Source: Auanema rhodensis (Eukaryota > Nematoda > Chromadorea > Rhabditida > Rhabditidae). Taken from it: a DNA stretch of 64,000 nucleotides. Position numbers and translations under genes: made by a program. The stretch lies in NCBI GenBank assembly GCA_964057225.1, contig OZ059900.1, positions 25,249,638 to 25,313,637 of the forward strand. The letters are read 5' to 3'. Positions 34,185-46,838 of the stretch are shown piece after piece (within the stretch, counting starts at the first letter, position 1; the number at the start of each line of letters is the position of its first letter). Under the pieces are notes generated by a model that was given only the letters and a program-made list of their open reading frames with translations, had not been told where the DNA came from and ran no database searches.

Positions 34185-37100
34185 TACGAACAATTTTGAG
34201 CTAGGTTTCATTGACATTCCATGAGTTTGAACACATGAAATCGTAAGTCAAAACCTTGTTTACAGCGAAATTTCCAAAAACTGGTTTTCCAGCATAATAA
34301 AATATTTCTCATGGGAAATACTGTGTTTTTGTATTTTTCTAGTGTTCAGCATGTAAAATGCTTCATTTTAGTATGTAACACGCTGAAATTCGTTGCATTT
34401 GACGACTCATATGAACAAAAATCGATTTAATCAATATTAGCCATAAGGGGCGTGCCCTCAGAATATGCTAATTTCCTTAATTTTCTAACCCCTGTTTTTT
34501 TGTCGTGAAAGTGGAACTAGACGTTGTACGAACAATTTTGAGCTAGGTTTCATTGACATTGCATGAGTTTGAACACATGAAATCGTAAGTCAAAACCTTG
34601 TTTACAGCGAAATTTCCAAAAACTGGTTTTCCAGCATAATAAAATATTTCTCATGGGAAATACTGTGTTTTTGTATTTTTCTAGTGTTCAGCATGTAAAA
34701 TGCTTCATTTTAGTATGTAACATGCTGAAATTCGTTGCATTTGACGACTCATATGAACAAAAATCGATTTAATCAATATTAGCCATAAGGGGCGTGCCCT
34801 CAGAATATGCTAATTTCCTTAATTTTCTAACCCCTGTTTTTTTGTCGTGAAAGTGGAACTAGACGTTGTACGAACAATTTTGAGCTAGGTTTCATTGACA
34901 TTGCATGAGTTTGAACACATGAAATCGTAAGTCAAAACCTTGTTTACAGCAAAATTTCCAAAAACTGGTTTTCCAGCATAATAAAATATTTCTCATGGGA
35001 AATACAGTGTTTTTGTATTTTTTTAGTGTTCAGCATGTAAAATGCGTCATTTTAGTATGTAAAACGCTGAAATTCCTTGCATTTGACGACTCATATGAAC
35101 AAAAATCGATTTTATCAATATTAGCCATAAGGGGCGTGCCCTCAGAATATGCTAATTTCCTTAATTTTCTAACCCCTGTTTTTTTGTCGTGAAAGTGGAA
35201 CTAGACGTTGTACGAACAATTTTGAGCTAGGTTTCATTGACATTGCATGAGTTTGAACACATGAAATCGTAAGTCAAAACCTTGTTTACAGCGAAATTTC
35301 CAAAAACTGGTTTTCCAGCATAATAAATAATTTCTCAAGGAAAAAACTGTGTTTTCATATTTTTCAAGTGTTCAGCATGTAAAATGCTTCATTTTAGTAT
35401 GTAACACGCTGAAATTCCTTGCATTTGACGACTCATATGAACAAAAATCGATTTAATCAATATTAGCCATAAGGGGCGTGCCCTCAGAATTTGCTAATTT
35501 CCTTAATTTTCTAACCCCTGTTTTTTTGTCGTGAAAGTGGAACTAGACGTTGTACGAACAATTTTGAGCTAGGTTTCATTGACATTGCATGAGTTTGAAC
35601 ACATGAAATCGTAAGTCAAAACCTTGTTTACAGCGAAATTTCCAAAAACTGGTTTTCCAGCATAATAAAATATTTCTCATGGGAAATACTGTGTTTTTGT
35701 ATTTTTCTAGTGTTCAGCATGTAAAATGCTTCATTTTAGTATGTAACACGCTGAAATTTGTTGCATTTGACGACTCATATGAACAAAAATCGATTTAATC
35801 AATATTAGCCATAAGGGGCGTGCCCTCAGAATATGCTAATTTCCTTAATTTTCTAACCCCTGTTTTTTTGTCGTGAAAGTGGAACTAGACGTTGTACGAA
35901 CAATTTTGAGCTAGGTTTCATTGACATTGCATGAGTTTGAACACATGAAATCGTAAGTCAAAACCTTGTTTACAGCGAAATTTCCAAAAACTGGTTTTCC
36001 AGCATAATAAAATATTTCTCATGGGAAATACTGTGTTTTTGTATTTTTCTAGTGTTCAGCATGTAAAATGCTTCATTTTAGTATGTAACACGCTGAAATT
36101 TGTTGCATTTGACGACTCATATGAACAAAAATCGATTTAATCAATATTAGCCATAAGGGGCGTGCCCTCAGAATTTGCTAATTTCCTTAATTTTCTAACC
36201 CCTGTTTTTTTGTCGTGAAAGTGGAACTAGACGTTGTACGAACAATTTTGAGCTAGGTTTCATTGACATTGCATGAGTTTGAACACATGAAATCGTAAGT
36301 CAAAACCTTGTTTACAGCGAAATTTCCAAAAACTGGTTTTCCAGCATAATAAAATATTTCTCATGGGAAATACTGTGTTTTTGTATTTTTCTAGTGTTCA
36401 GCATGTAAAATGCTTCATTTTAGTATGTAACACGCTGAAATTTGTTGCATTTGACGACTCATATGAACAAAAATCGATTTAATCAATATTAGCCATAAGG
36501 GGCGTGCCCTCAGAATTTGCTAATTTCCTTAATTTTCTAACCCCTGTTTTTTTGTCGTGAAAGTGGAACTAGACGTTGTACGAACAATTTTGAGCTAGGT
36601 TTCATTGACATTGCATGAGTTTGAACACATGAAATCGTAAGTCAAAACCTTGTTTACAGCGAAATTTCCAAAAACAGGTTTTCCAGCATAATAAAATATT
36701 TCTCATGGGAAATACTGTGTTTTTGTATTTTTCTAGTGTTCAGCATGTAAAATGCTTCATTTTAGTATGTAACACGCTGAAATTTGTTGCATTTGACGAC
36801 TCATATGAACAAAAATCGATTTAATCAATATTAGCCATAAGGGGCGTGCCCTCAGAATATGCTAATTTCCTTAATTTTCTAACCCCTGTTTTTTTGTCGT
36901 GAAAGTGGAACTAGACGTTGTACGAACAATTTTGAGCTAGGTTTTCTTGACATTGCATGAGTTTGAACACATGAAATCGTAAGTCAAAACCTTGTTTACA
37001 GCGAAATTTCCAAAAACTGGTTTTCCAGCATAATACAATATTTCTCATGGGAAATACTGTGTTTTTGTATTTTTCTAGTGTTCAGAATGTAGAATGCTTC

Positions 37101-40100
37101 ATTTTAGTATGTAACACGCTGAAATTCGTTGCATTTGACGACTCATATGAACAAAAATCGATTTAATCAATATTAGCCATAAGGGGCGTGCCCTCAGAAT
37201 ATGCTAATTTCCTTAATTTTCTAACCCCTGTTTTTTTGTCGTGAAAGTGGAACTAGACGTTGTACGAACAATTTTGAGCTAGGTTTCATTGACATTGCAT
37301 GAGTTTGAACACATGAAATCGTAAGTCAAAACCTTGTTTACAGCAAAATTTCCAAAAACTGGTTTTCCAGCATAATAAAATATTTCTCATGGGAAATACA
37401 GTGTTTTTGTATTTTTTTAGTGTTCAGCATGTAAAATGCGTCATTTTAGTATGTAAAACGCTGAAATTCGTTGCATTTGACGACTCATATGAACAAAAAT
37501 CGATTTTATCAATATTAGCCATAAGGGGCGTGCCCTCAGAATATGCTAATTTCCTTAATTTTCTAACCCCTGTTTTTTTGTCGTGAAAATGGAACTAGAC
37601 GTTGTACGAACAATTTTGAGCTAGGTTTCATTGACATTGCATGAGTTTGAACACATGAAATCGTAAGTCAAAACCTTGTTTACAGCGAAATTTCCAAAAA
37701 CTGGTTTTCCAGCATAATAAAATATTTCTCAAGGGAAAAACTGTGTTTTCATATTTTTCAAGTGTTCAGCATGTAAAATGCTTCATTTTAGTATGTAACA
37801 CGCTGAAATTCCTTGCATTTGACGACTCATATGAACAAAAATCGATTTAATCAATATTAGCCATAAGGGGCGTGCCCTCAGAATTTGCTAATTTCCTTAA
37901 TTTTCTAACCCCTGTTTTTTTGTCGTGAAAGTGGAACTAGACGTTGTACGAACAATTTTGAGCTAGGTTTCATTGACATTGCATGAGTTTGAACACATGA
38001 AATCGTAAGTCAAAACCTTGTTTACAGCGAAATTTCCAAAAACTGGTTTTCCAGCATAATAAAATATTTCTCATGGGAAATACTGTGTTTTTGTATTTTT
38101 CTAGTGTTCAGCATGTAAAATGCTTCATTTTAGTATGTAACACGCTGAAATTTGTTGCATTTGACGACTCATATGAACAAAAATCGATTTAATCAATATT
38201 AGCCATAAGGGGCGTGCCCTCAGAATTTGCTAATTTCCTTAATTTTCTAACCCCTGTTTTTTTGTCGTGAAAGTGGAACTAGACGTTGTACGAACAATTT
38301 TGAGCTAGGTTTCATTGACATTGCATGAGTTTGAACACATGAAATCGTAAGTCAAAACCTTGTTTACAGCGAAATTTCCAAAAACTGGTTTTCCAGCATA
38401 ATAAAATATTTCTCATGGGAAATACTGTGTTTTTGTATTTTTCTAGTGTTCAGCATGTAAAATGCTTCATTTTAGTATGTAACACGCTGAAATTTGTTGC
38501 ATTTGACGACTCATATGAACAAAAATCGATTTAATCAATATTAGCCATAAGGGGCGTGCCCTCAGAATATGCTAATTTCCTTAATTTTCTAACCCCTGTT
38601 TTTTTGTCGTGAAAGTGGAACTAGACGTTGTACGAACAATTTTGAGCTAGGTTTCATTGACATTGCATGAGTTTGAACACATGAAATCGTAAGTCAAAAC
38701 CTTGTTTACAGCGAAATTTCCAAAAACTGGTTTTCCAGCATAATAAAATATTTCTCAAGGGAAAAACTGTGTTTTCATATTTTTCAAGTGTTCAGCATGT
38801 GAAATGCTTCATTTTAGTATGTAACACGCTGAAATTCCTTGCATTTGACGACTCATATGAACAAAAATCGATTTAATCAATATTAGCCATAAGGGGCGTG
38901 CCCTCAGAATTTGCTAATTTCCTTAATTTTCTAACCCCTGTTTTTTTGTCGTGAAAGTGGAACTAGACGTTGTACGAACAATTTTGAGCTAGGTTTCATT
39001 GACATTGCATGAGTTTGAACACATGAAATCGTAAGTCAAAACCTTGTTTACAGCGAAATTTCCAAAAACTGGTTTTCCAGCATAATAAAATATTTCTCAT
39101 GGGAAATACTGTGTTTTTGTATTTTTCTAGTGTTCAGCATGTAAAATGCTTCATTTTAGTATGTAACACGCTGAAATTTGTTGCATTTGACGACTCATAT
39201 GAACAAAAATCGATTTAATCAATATTAGCCATAAGGGGCGTGCCCTCAGAATTTGCTAATTTCCTTAATTTTCTAACCCCTGTTTTTTTGTCGTGAAAGT
39301 GGAACTAGACGTTGTACGAACAATTTTGAGCTAGGTTTCATTGACATTGCATGAGTTTGAACACATGAAATCGTAAGTCAAAACCTTGTTTACAGCGAAA
39401 TTTCCAAAAACTGGTTTTCCAGCATAATAAAATATTTCTCATGGGAAATACTGTGTTTTTGTATTTTTCTAGTGTTCAGCATGTAAAATGCTTCATTTTA
39501 GTATGTAACACGCTGAAATTTGTTGCATTTGACGACTCATATGAACAAAAATCGATTTAATCAATATTAGCCATAAGGGGCGTGCCCTCAGAATATGCTA
39601 ATTTCCTTAATTTTCTAACCCCTGTTTTTTTGTCGTGAAAGTGGAACTAGACGTTGTACGAACAATTTTGAGCTAGGTTTCATTGACATTGCATGAGTTT
39701 GAACACATGAAATCGTAAGTCAAAACCTTGTTTACAGCGAAATTTCCAAAAACTGGTTTTCCAGCATAATAAAATATTTCTCAAGGGAAAAACTGTGTTT
39801 TCATATTTTTCAAGTGTTCAGCATGTGAAATGCTTCATTTTAGTATGTAACACGCTGAAATTCCTTGCATTTGACGACTCATATGAACAAAAATCGATTT
39901 AATCAATATTAGCCATAAGGGGCGTGCCCTCAGAATTTGCTAATTTCCTTAATTTTCTAACCCCTGTTTTTTTGTCGTGAAAGTGGAACTAGACGTTGTA
40001 CGAACAATTTTGAGCTAGGTTTCATTGACATTGCATGAGTTTGAACACATGAAATCGTAAGTCAAAACCTTGTTTACAACGAAATTTCCAAAAACTGGTT

Positions 40101-42050
40101 TTCCAGCATAATAAAATATTTCTCATGGGAAATACTGTGTTTTTGTATTTTTCTAGTGTTTAGCATGTAAAATGCTTCATTTTAGTATGTAACACGCTGA
40201 AATTTGTTGCATTTGACGACTCATATGAACAAAAATCGATTTAATCAATATTAGCCATAAGGGGCGTGCCCTCAGAATATGCTAATTTCCTTAATTTTCT
40301 AACCCATGTTTTTTTGTCGTGAAAGTGGAACTAGACGATGTACGAACAATTTTGAGCTAGGTTTCATTGACATTGCATGAGTTTGAACACATGAAATCGT
40401 AAGTCAAAACCTTGTTTACAGCGAAATTTCCAAAAACTGGTTTTCCAGCATAATAAAATATTTCTCATGGGAAATACTGTGTTTTTGTATTTTTCTAGTG
40501 TTCAGCATGTAAAATGCTTCATTTTAGTATGTAACACGCTGAAATTCGTTGCATTTAACGACTCATATGAACAAAAATCGATTTAATCAATATTAGCCAT
40601 AAGGGGCGTGCCCTCAGAATATGCTAATTTCCTTAATTTTCTAACCCCTGTTTTTTTGTCGTGAAAGTGGAACTAGACGTTGTACGAACAATTTTGAGCT
40701 AGGTTTCATTGACATTGCATGAGTTTGAACACATGAAATCGTAAGTCAAAACCTTGTTTACAACGAAATTTCCAAAAACTGGTTTTCCAGCATAATAAAA
40801 TATTTCTCATGGGAAATACTGTGTTTTTGTATTTTTCTAGTGTTCAGCATGTAAAATGCTTCATTTTAGTATGTAACACGCTGAAATTTGTTGCATTTGA
40901 CGACTCATATGAACAAAAATCGATTTAATCAATATTAGCCATAAGGGGCGTGCACTCAGAATTTGCTAATTTCCTTAATTTTCTAACCCCTGTTTTTTTG
41001 TCGTGAAAGTGGAACTAGACGTTGTACGAACAATTTTGAGCTAGGTTTCATTGACATTGCATGAGTTTGAACACATGAAATCGTAAGTCAAAACCTTGTT
41101 TACAGCGAAATTTCCAAAAACTGGTTTTCCAGCATAAAAAAATATTTCTCATGGGAAATACTGTGTTTTTGTATTTTTCTAGTGTTCAGCATGTAAAATG
41201 CTTCATTTTAGTATGTAACACGCTGAAATTCGTTGCATTTGACGACTCATATGAACAAAAATCGATTTAATCAATATTAGCCATAAGGGGCGTGCCCTCA
41301 GAATATGCTAATTTCCTTAATTTTCTAACCCCTGTTTTTTTGTTGTGAAAGTGGAACTAGACGTTGTACGAACAATTTTGAGCTAGGTTTCATTGACATT
41401 GCATGAGTTTGAACACATGAAATCGTAAGTCAAAACCTTGTTTACAGCGAAATTTCCAAAAACTGGTTTTCCAGCATAATAAAATATTTCTCATGGGAAA
41501 TACAGTGTTTTTGTGTTTTTGTAGTGTTCAGCATGTAAAATGCGTCATTTTAGTATGTAAAACGCTGAAATTCGTTGCATTTGACGACTCATGTGAACAA
41601 AAATCGATTTTATCAATATTAGCCATAAGGGGCATGCCCTCAGAATATGCTAATTTCCTTAATTTTCTAACCCCTGTTTTTTTGTCGTGAAAGTGGAACT
41701 AGACGTTGTACGAACAATTTTGAGCTAGGTTTCATTGACATTGCATGAGTTTGAACACATGAAATCGTAAGTCAAAACCTTGTTTACAGCGAAATTTCCA
41801 AAAACTGGTTTTCCAGCATAATAAAATATTTCTCATGGGAAATACTGTGTTTTCATATTTTTCTAGTGTTCAGCATGTGAAATGCTTAATTTTAGTATGT
41901 AACACGCTGAAATTCGTTGCATTTGACGACTCATATGAACAAAAATCGGTTTAATCAATATTAGCCATAAGGGGCGTGCCCTCAGAATATGCTAATTTCC
42001 TTAATTTTCTAACCCCTGTTTTTTTGTCGTGAAAGTGGAACTAGACGTTG
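34185..42050 (+). repeat. Region C: plain-type units with relics of region A types
   Basis: From about 34.2 kb the X, S and palindrome (CATGAG) units stop. Most units now read CATGGG, TTTTTCTAGTG and GATTTAATC. A few carry markers otherwise seen in region A: CAAGGG units (35211 as CAAGGA, then 37605, 38631, 39657), CAGAATGTAGAATG near 37084, and ACAGCAAAA with ATACAGTG at 34869 and 37263. A weak 2394 bp offset links 34869-35552 to 37263-37946. Region C therefore resembles region A more than the adjacent region B, so B may be an expansion inserted between formerly neighbouring A- and C-like sequence. That order of events is inference. Confidence 0.8.
37605..40340 (+). repeat. Region C: 3-unit HOR (1026 bp)
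   Basis: The trio [CAAGGG unit ending TTTGC; CTAG unit ending TTTGC; CTAG unit ending ATATGC] occurs at 37605-38630 and 38631-39656. A third copy starts at 39657 but lacks its middle unit: it has CAAGGG (39657) and then an ATATGC unit at 39999. The CAAGGG units at 38631 and 39657 share GTGAAATGC, absent from 37605, so the last two copies are the most recent. Confidence 0.8.
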
Positions 42051-42392
42051 TACGAACAATTTTGAGCTAGGTTTCATTGACATTGCATGAGTTTGAACAC
42101 ATGAAATCGTAAGTCAAAACCTTGTTTACAGCGAAATTTCCAAAAACTGGTTTTCCAGCATAATAAAATATTTCTCATGGGAAATACTGTGTTTTTGTAT
42201 TTTTCTAGTGTTCAGCATGTAAAATGTTTCATTTTAGTATGTAACACGCTGAAATTCGTTGCATTTGACGACTCATGTGAACAAAAATCGATTTAATCAA
42301 TATTAGCCATAAGGGGCGTGCCCTCAGAATATGCTAATTTCCTTAATTTTCTAACCCCTGTTTTTTTGTCGTGAAAGTGGAACTAGACGTTC
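39999..42392 (+). repeat. Region C: units enriched in private mutations
   Basis: Seven successive units carry single-copy changes seldom seen elsewhere: ACAACG near 40079 and 40763, GTTTAGC near 40160, AACCCATG at 40306, TTTAACG near 40558, TGCACTC at 40954, CATAAAAAAA near 41138, TGTTGTG near 41344, GGCATGCCC at 41634, GCTTAATT near 41887 and ATCGGTTT at 41949. Neighbouring regions show far fewer. This is the pattern of units that have escaped recent homogenisation, often seen towards the older part of an array or between amplification domains. Confidence 0.7.
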
Positions 42393-44444
42393 TACGAACA
42401 ATTTTGAGCTAGGTTTCATTGACATTGCATGAGTTTGAACACATGAAATCGTAAGTCAAAACCTTGTTTACAGCGAAATTTCCAAAAACTGGTTTTCCAG
42501 CATAATAAAATATTTCTCATGGGAAAAACTGTGTTTTTGTATTTTTCTAGTGTTCAGCATGTAAAATGCTTCATTTTAGTATGTAACACACTGAAATTTG
42601 TTGCATTTGACGACTCATATGAACAAAAATCGATTTAATCAATATTAGCCATAAGGGGCGTGCCCTCAGAATATGCTAATTTCTTTAATTTTCTAACCCC
42701 TGTTTTTTTGTCGTGAAAGTGGAACTAGACGTTGTACGAACAATTTTGAGCTAGGTTTCATTGACATTGCATGAGTTTTAACACATGAAATCGTAAGTCA
42801 AAACCTTGTTTACAGCGAAATTTCCAAAAACTGGTTTTCCAGCATAATAAAATATTTCTCATGGGAAATACTGTGTTTTTGTATTTTTCTAGTGTTCAGC
42901 ATGTAAAATGCTTCATTTTAGTATGTAACACGCTGAAATTCGTTGCATTTGACGACTCATATGAACAAAAATTGATTTAATCAATATTAGCCATAAGGGG
43001 CGTGCCCTCAGAATATGCTAATTTCCTTAATTTTCTAACCCCTTTTTTTTTGTCGTGAAAGTGGAACTAGACGATGTACGAACAATTTTGAGCTAGGTTT
43101 CATTGACATTGCATGAGTTTGAACACATGAAATCGTAAGTCAAAACCTTGTTTACAGCGAAATTTCCAAAAACTGGTTTTCCAGCATAATAAAATATTTC
43201 TCATGGGAAATACTGTGTTTTTGTATTTTTCTAGTGTTCAGCATGTAAAATGCTTCATTTTAGTATGTAACACGCTGAAATTCGTTGCATTTGACGACTC
43301 ATATGAACAAAAATCGATTTAATCAATATTAGCCATAAGGGGCGTGCCCTCAGAATATGCTAATTTCCTTAATTTTCTAACCCCTGTTTTTTTGTCGTGA
43401 AAGTGGAACTAGACGTTGTACGAACAATTTTGAGCTAGGTTTCATTGACATTGCATGAGTTTGAACACATGAAATCGTAAGTCAAAACCTTGTTTACAGC
43501 GAAATTTCCAAAAACTGGTTTTCCAGCATAATAAAATATTTCTCATGGGAAAAACTGTGTTTTTGTATTTTTCTAGTGTTCAGCATGTAAAATGCTTTAT
43601 TTTAATATGTAACACGCTGAAATTCGTTGCGTTTGACGACTCATATGAACAAAAATCGATTTAATCAATATTAGCCATAAGGGGCGTGCCCTCAGAATAT
43701 GCTAATTTCCTTAATTTTCTAACCCCTGTTTTTTTGTCGTGAAAGTGGAACTAGACGTTGTACGAACAATTTTGAGCTAAGTTTCATTGACATTGCATGA
43801 GTTTGAACACATGAAATCGTAAGTCAAAACCTTGTTTACAGCGAAATTTCCAAAAACTGGTTTTCCAGCATAATAAAATATTTCTCATGAGAAATACTGT
43901 GTTTTTGTATTTTTTTAATGTTCAGCATGTAAAACGCTTCATTTTGATATGTAAAACGCTGAAATTCGTTGCATTTGACGACTCATATGAACAAAAATCG
44001 ATTTAATCAATATTAGCCATAAGGGGCGTGCCCTCAGAATATGCTAATTTCCTTAATTTTCTAACCCCTGTTTTTTTGTCGTGAAAGTGGAACTAGACGT
44101 TGTACGAACAATTTTGAGCTAGGTTTCATTGACATTGCATGAGTTTGAACACATGAAATCGTAAGTCAAAACCTTGTTTACAGCGAAATTTCCAAAAACT
44201 GGTTTTCCAGCATAATAAAATATTTCTCATGGGAAAAACTGTGTTTTTGTATTTTTCTAGTGTTCAGCATGTAAAATGCTTTATTTTAATATGTAACACG
44301 CTGAAATTCGTTGCATTTGACGACTCATATGAACAAAAATCGATTTAATCAATATTAGCCATAAGGGGCGTGCCCTCAGAATATGCTAATTTCCTTAATT
44401 TTCTAACCCCTGTTTTTTTGTCGTGAAAGTGGAACTAGACGTTG
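42051..44444 (+). repeat. Region D: 7-unit HOR (2394 bp), copy 1
   Basis: Units in order: 42051 (CATGTG, ending TTC), 42393 (CACACTG; TTTCTTTAAT), 42735 (GTTTTAACAC; AAATTGATTT; ending GATG), 43077 (plain), 43419 (CTTTATTTTAATATG; TTGCGTTTG), 43761 (palindrome type with GATTTAATC) and 44103 (CTTTATTTTAATATG). All these markers reappear 2394 bp later. The unit at 42735 has a T9 tract in CCCCTTTTTTTTTGTCG near 43043, absent from its partner. Confidence 0.88.
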
Positions 44445-46838
44445 TACGAACAATTTTGAGCTAGGTTTCATTGACATTGCATGAGTTTGAACACATGAAA
44501 TCGTAAGTCAAAACCTTGTTTACAGCGAAATTTCCAAAAACTGGTTTTCCAGCATAATAAAATATTTCTCATGGGAAATACTGTGTTTTTGTATTTTTCT
44601 AGTGTTCAGCATGTAAAATGTTTCATTTTAGTATGTAACACGCTGAAATTCGTTGCATTTGACGACTCATGTGAACAAAAATCGATTTAATCAATATTAG
44701 CCATAAGGGGCGTGCCCTCAGAATATGCTAATTTCCTTAATTTTCTAACCCCTGTTTTTTTGTCGTGAAAGTGGAACTAGACGTTCTACGAACAATTTTG
44801 AGCTAGGTTTCATTGACATTGCATGAGTTTGAACACATGAAATCGTAAGTCAAAACCTTGTTTACAGCGAAATTTCCAAAAACTGGTTTTCCAGCATAAT
44901 AAAATATTTCTCATGGGAAAAACTGTGTTTTTGTATTTTTCTAGTGTTCAGCATGTAAAATGCTTCATTTTAGTATGTAACACACTGAAATTTGTTGCAT
45001 TTGACGACTCATATGAACAAAAATCGATTTAATCAATATTAGCCATAAGGGGCGTGCCCTCAGAATATGCTAATTTCTTTAATTTTCTAACCCCTGTTTT
45101 TTTGTCGTGAAAGTGGAACTAGACGTTGTACGAACAATTTTGAGCTAGGTTTCATTGACATTGCATGAGTTTTAACACATGAAATCGTAAGTCAAAACCT
45201 TGTTTACAGCGAAATTTCCAAAAACTGGTTTTCCAGCATAATAAAATATTTCTCATGAGAAATACTGTGTTTTTGTATTTTTTTAATGTTCAGCATGTAA
45301 AACGCTTCATTTTGATATGTAAAACGCTGAAATTCGTTGCATTTGACGACTCATATGAACAAAAATTGATTTAATCAATATTAGCCATAAGGGGCGTGCC
45401 CTCAGAATATGCTAATTTCCTTAATTTTCTAACCCCTGTTTTTTTGTCGTGAAAGTGGAACTAGACGATGTACGAACAATTTTGAGCTAGGTTTCATTGA
45501 CATTGCATGAGTTTGAACACATGAAATCGTAAGTCAAAACCTTGTTTACAGCGAAATTTCCAAAAACTGGTTTTCCAGCATAATAAAATATTTCTCATGG
45601 GAAATACTGTGTTTTTGTATTTTTCTAGTGTTCAGCATGTAAAATGCTTCATTTTAGTATGTAACACGCTGAAATTCGTTGCATTTGACGACTCATATGA
45701 ACAAAAATCGATTTAATCAATATTAGCCATAAGGGGCGTGCCCTCAGAATATGCTAATTTCCTTAATTTTCTAACCCCTGTTTTTTTGTCGTGAAAGTGG
45801 AACTAGACGTTGTACGAACAATTTTGAGCTAGGTTTCATTGACATTGCATGAGTTTGAACACATGAAATCGTAAGTCAAAACCTTGTTTACAGCGAAATT
45901 TCCAAAAACTGGTTTTCCAGCATAATAAAATATTTCTCATGGGAAAAACTGTGTTTTTGTATTTTTCTAGTGTTCAGCATGTAAAATGCTTTATTTTAAT
46001 ATGTAACACGCTGAAATTCGTTGCGTTTGACGACTCATATGAACAAAAATCGATTTAATCAATATTAGCCATAAGGGGCGTGCCCTCAGAATATGCTAAT
46101 TTCCTTAATTTTCTAACCCCTGTTTTTTTGTCGTGAAAGTGGAACTAGACGTTGTACGAACAATTTTGAGCTAAGTTTCATTGACATTGCATGAGTTTGA
46201 ACACATGAAATCGTAAGTCAAAACCTTGTTTACAGCGAAATTTCCAAAAACTGGTTTTCCAGCATAATAAAATATTTCTCATGAGAAATACTGTGTTTTT
46301 GTATTTTTTTAATGTTCAGCATGTAAAACGCTTCATTTTGATATGTAAAACGCTGAAATTCGTTGCATTTGACGACTCATATGAACAAAAATCGATTTAA
46401 TCAATATTAGCCATAAGGGGCGTGCCCTCAGAATATGCTAATTTCCTTAATTTTCTAACCCCTGTTTTTTTGTCGTGAAAGTGGAACTAGACGTTGTACG
46501 AACAATTTTGAGCTAGGTTTCATTGACATTGCATGAGTTTGAACACATGAAATCGTAAGTCAAAACCTTGTTTACAGCGAAATTTCCAAAAACTGGTTTT
46601 CCAGCATAATAAAATATTTCTCATGGGAAAAACTGTGTTTTTGTATTTTTCTAGTGTTCAGCATGTAAAATGCTTTATTTTAATATGTAACACGCTGAAA
46701 TTCGTTGCATTTGACGACTCATATGAACAAAAATCGATTTAATCAATATTAGCCATAAGGGGCGTGCCCTCAGAATATGCTAATTTCCTTAATTTTCTAA
46801 CCCCTGTTTTTTTGTCGTGAAAGTGGAACTAGACGTTG
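44445..46838 (+). repeat. Region D: 7-unit HOR (2394 bp), copy 2
   Basis: This copy matches 42051-44444 unit by unit. The exception is 45129: it keeps the GTTTTAACAC start and AAATTGATTT end of its partner, but its centre has been replaced by a palindrome-type segment (CATGAGAAATAC to GTAAAACGCTG). The replaced part coincides with the variable segment of the unit, as expected from a short conversion tract. Confidence 0.88.
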
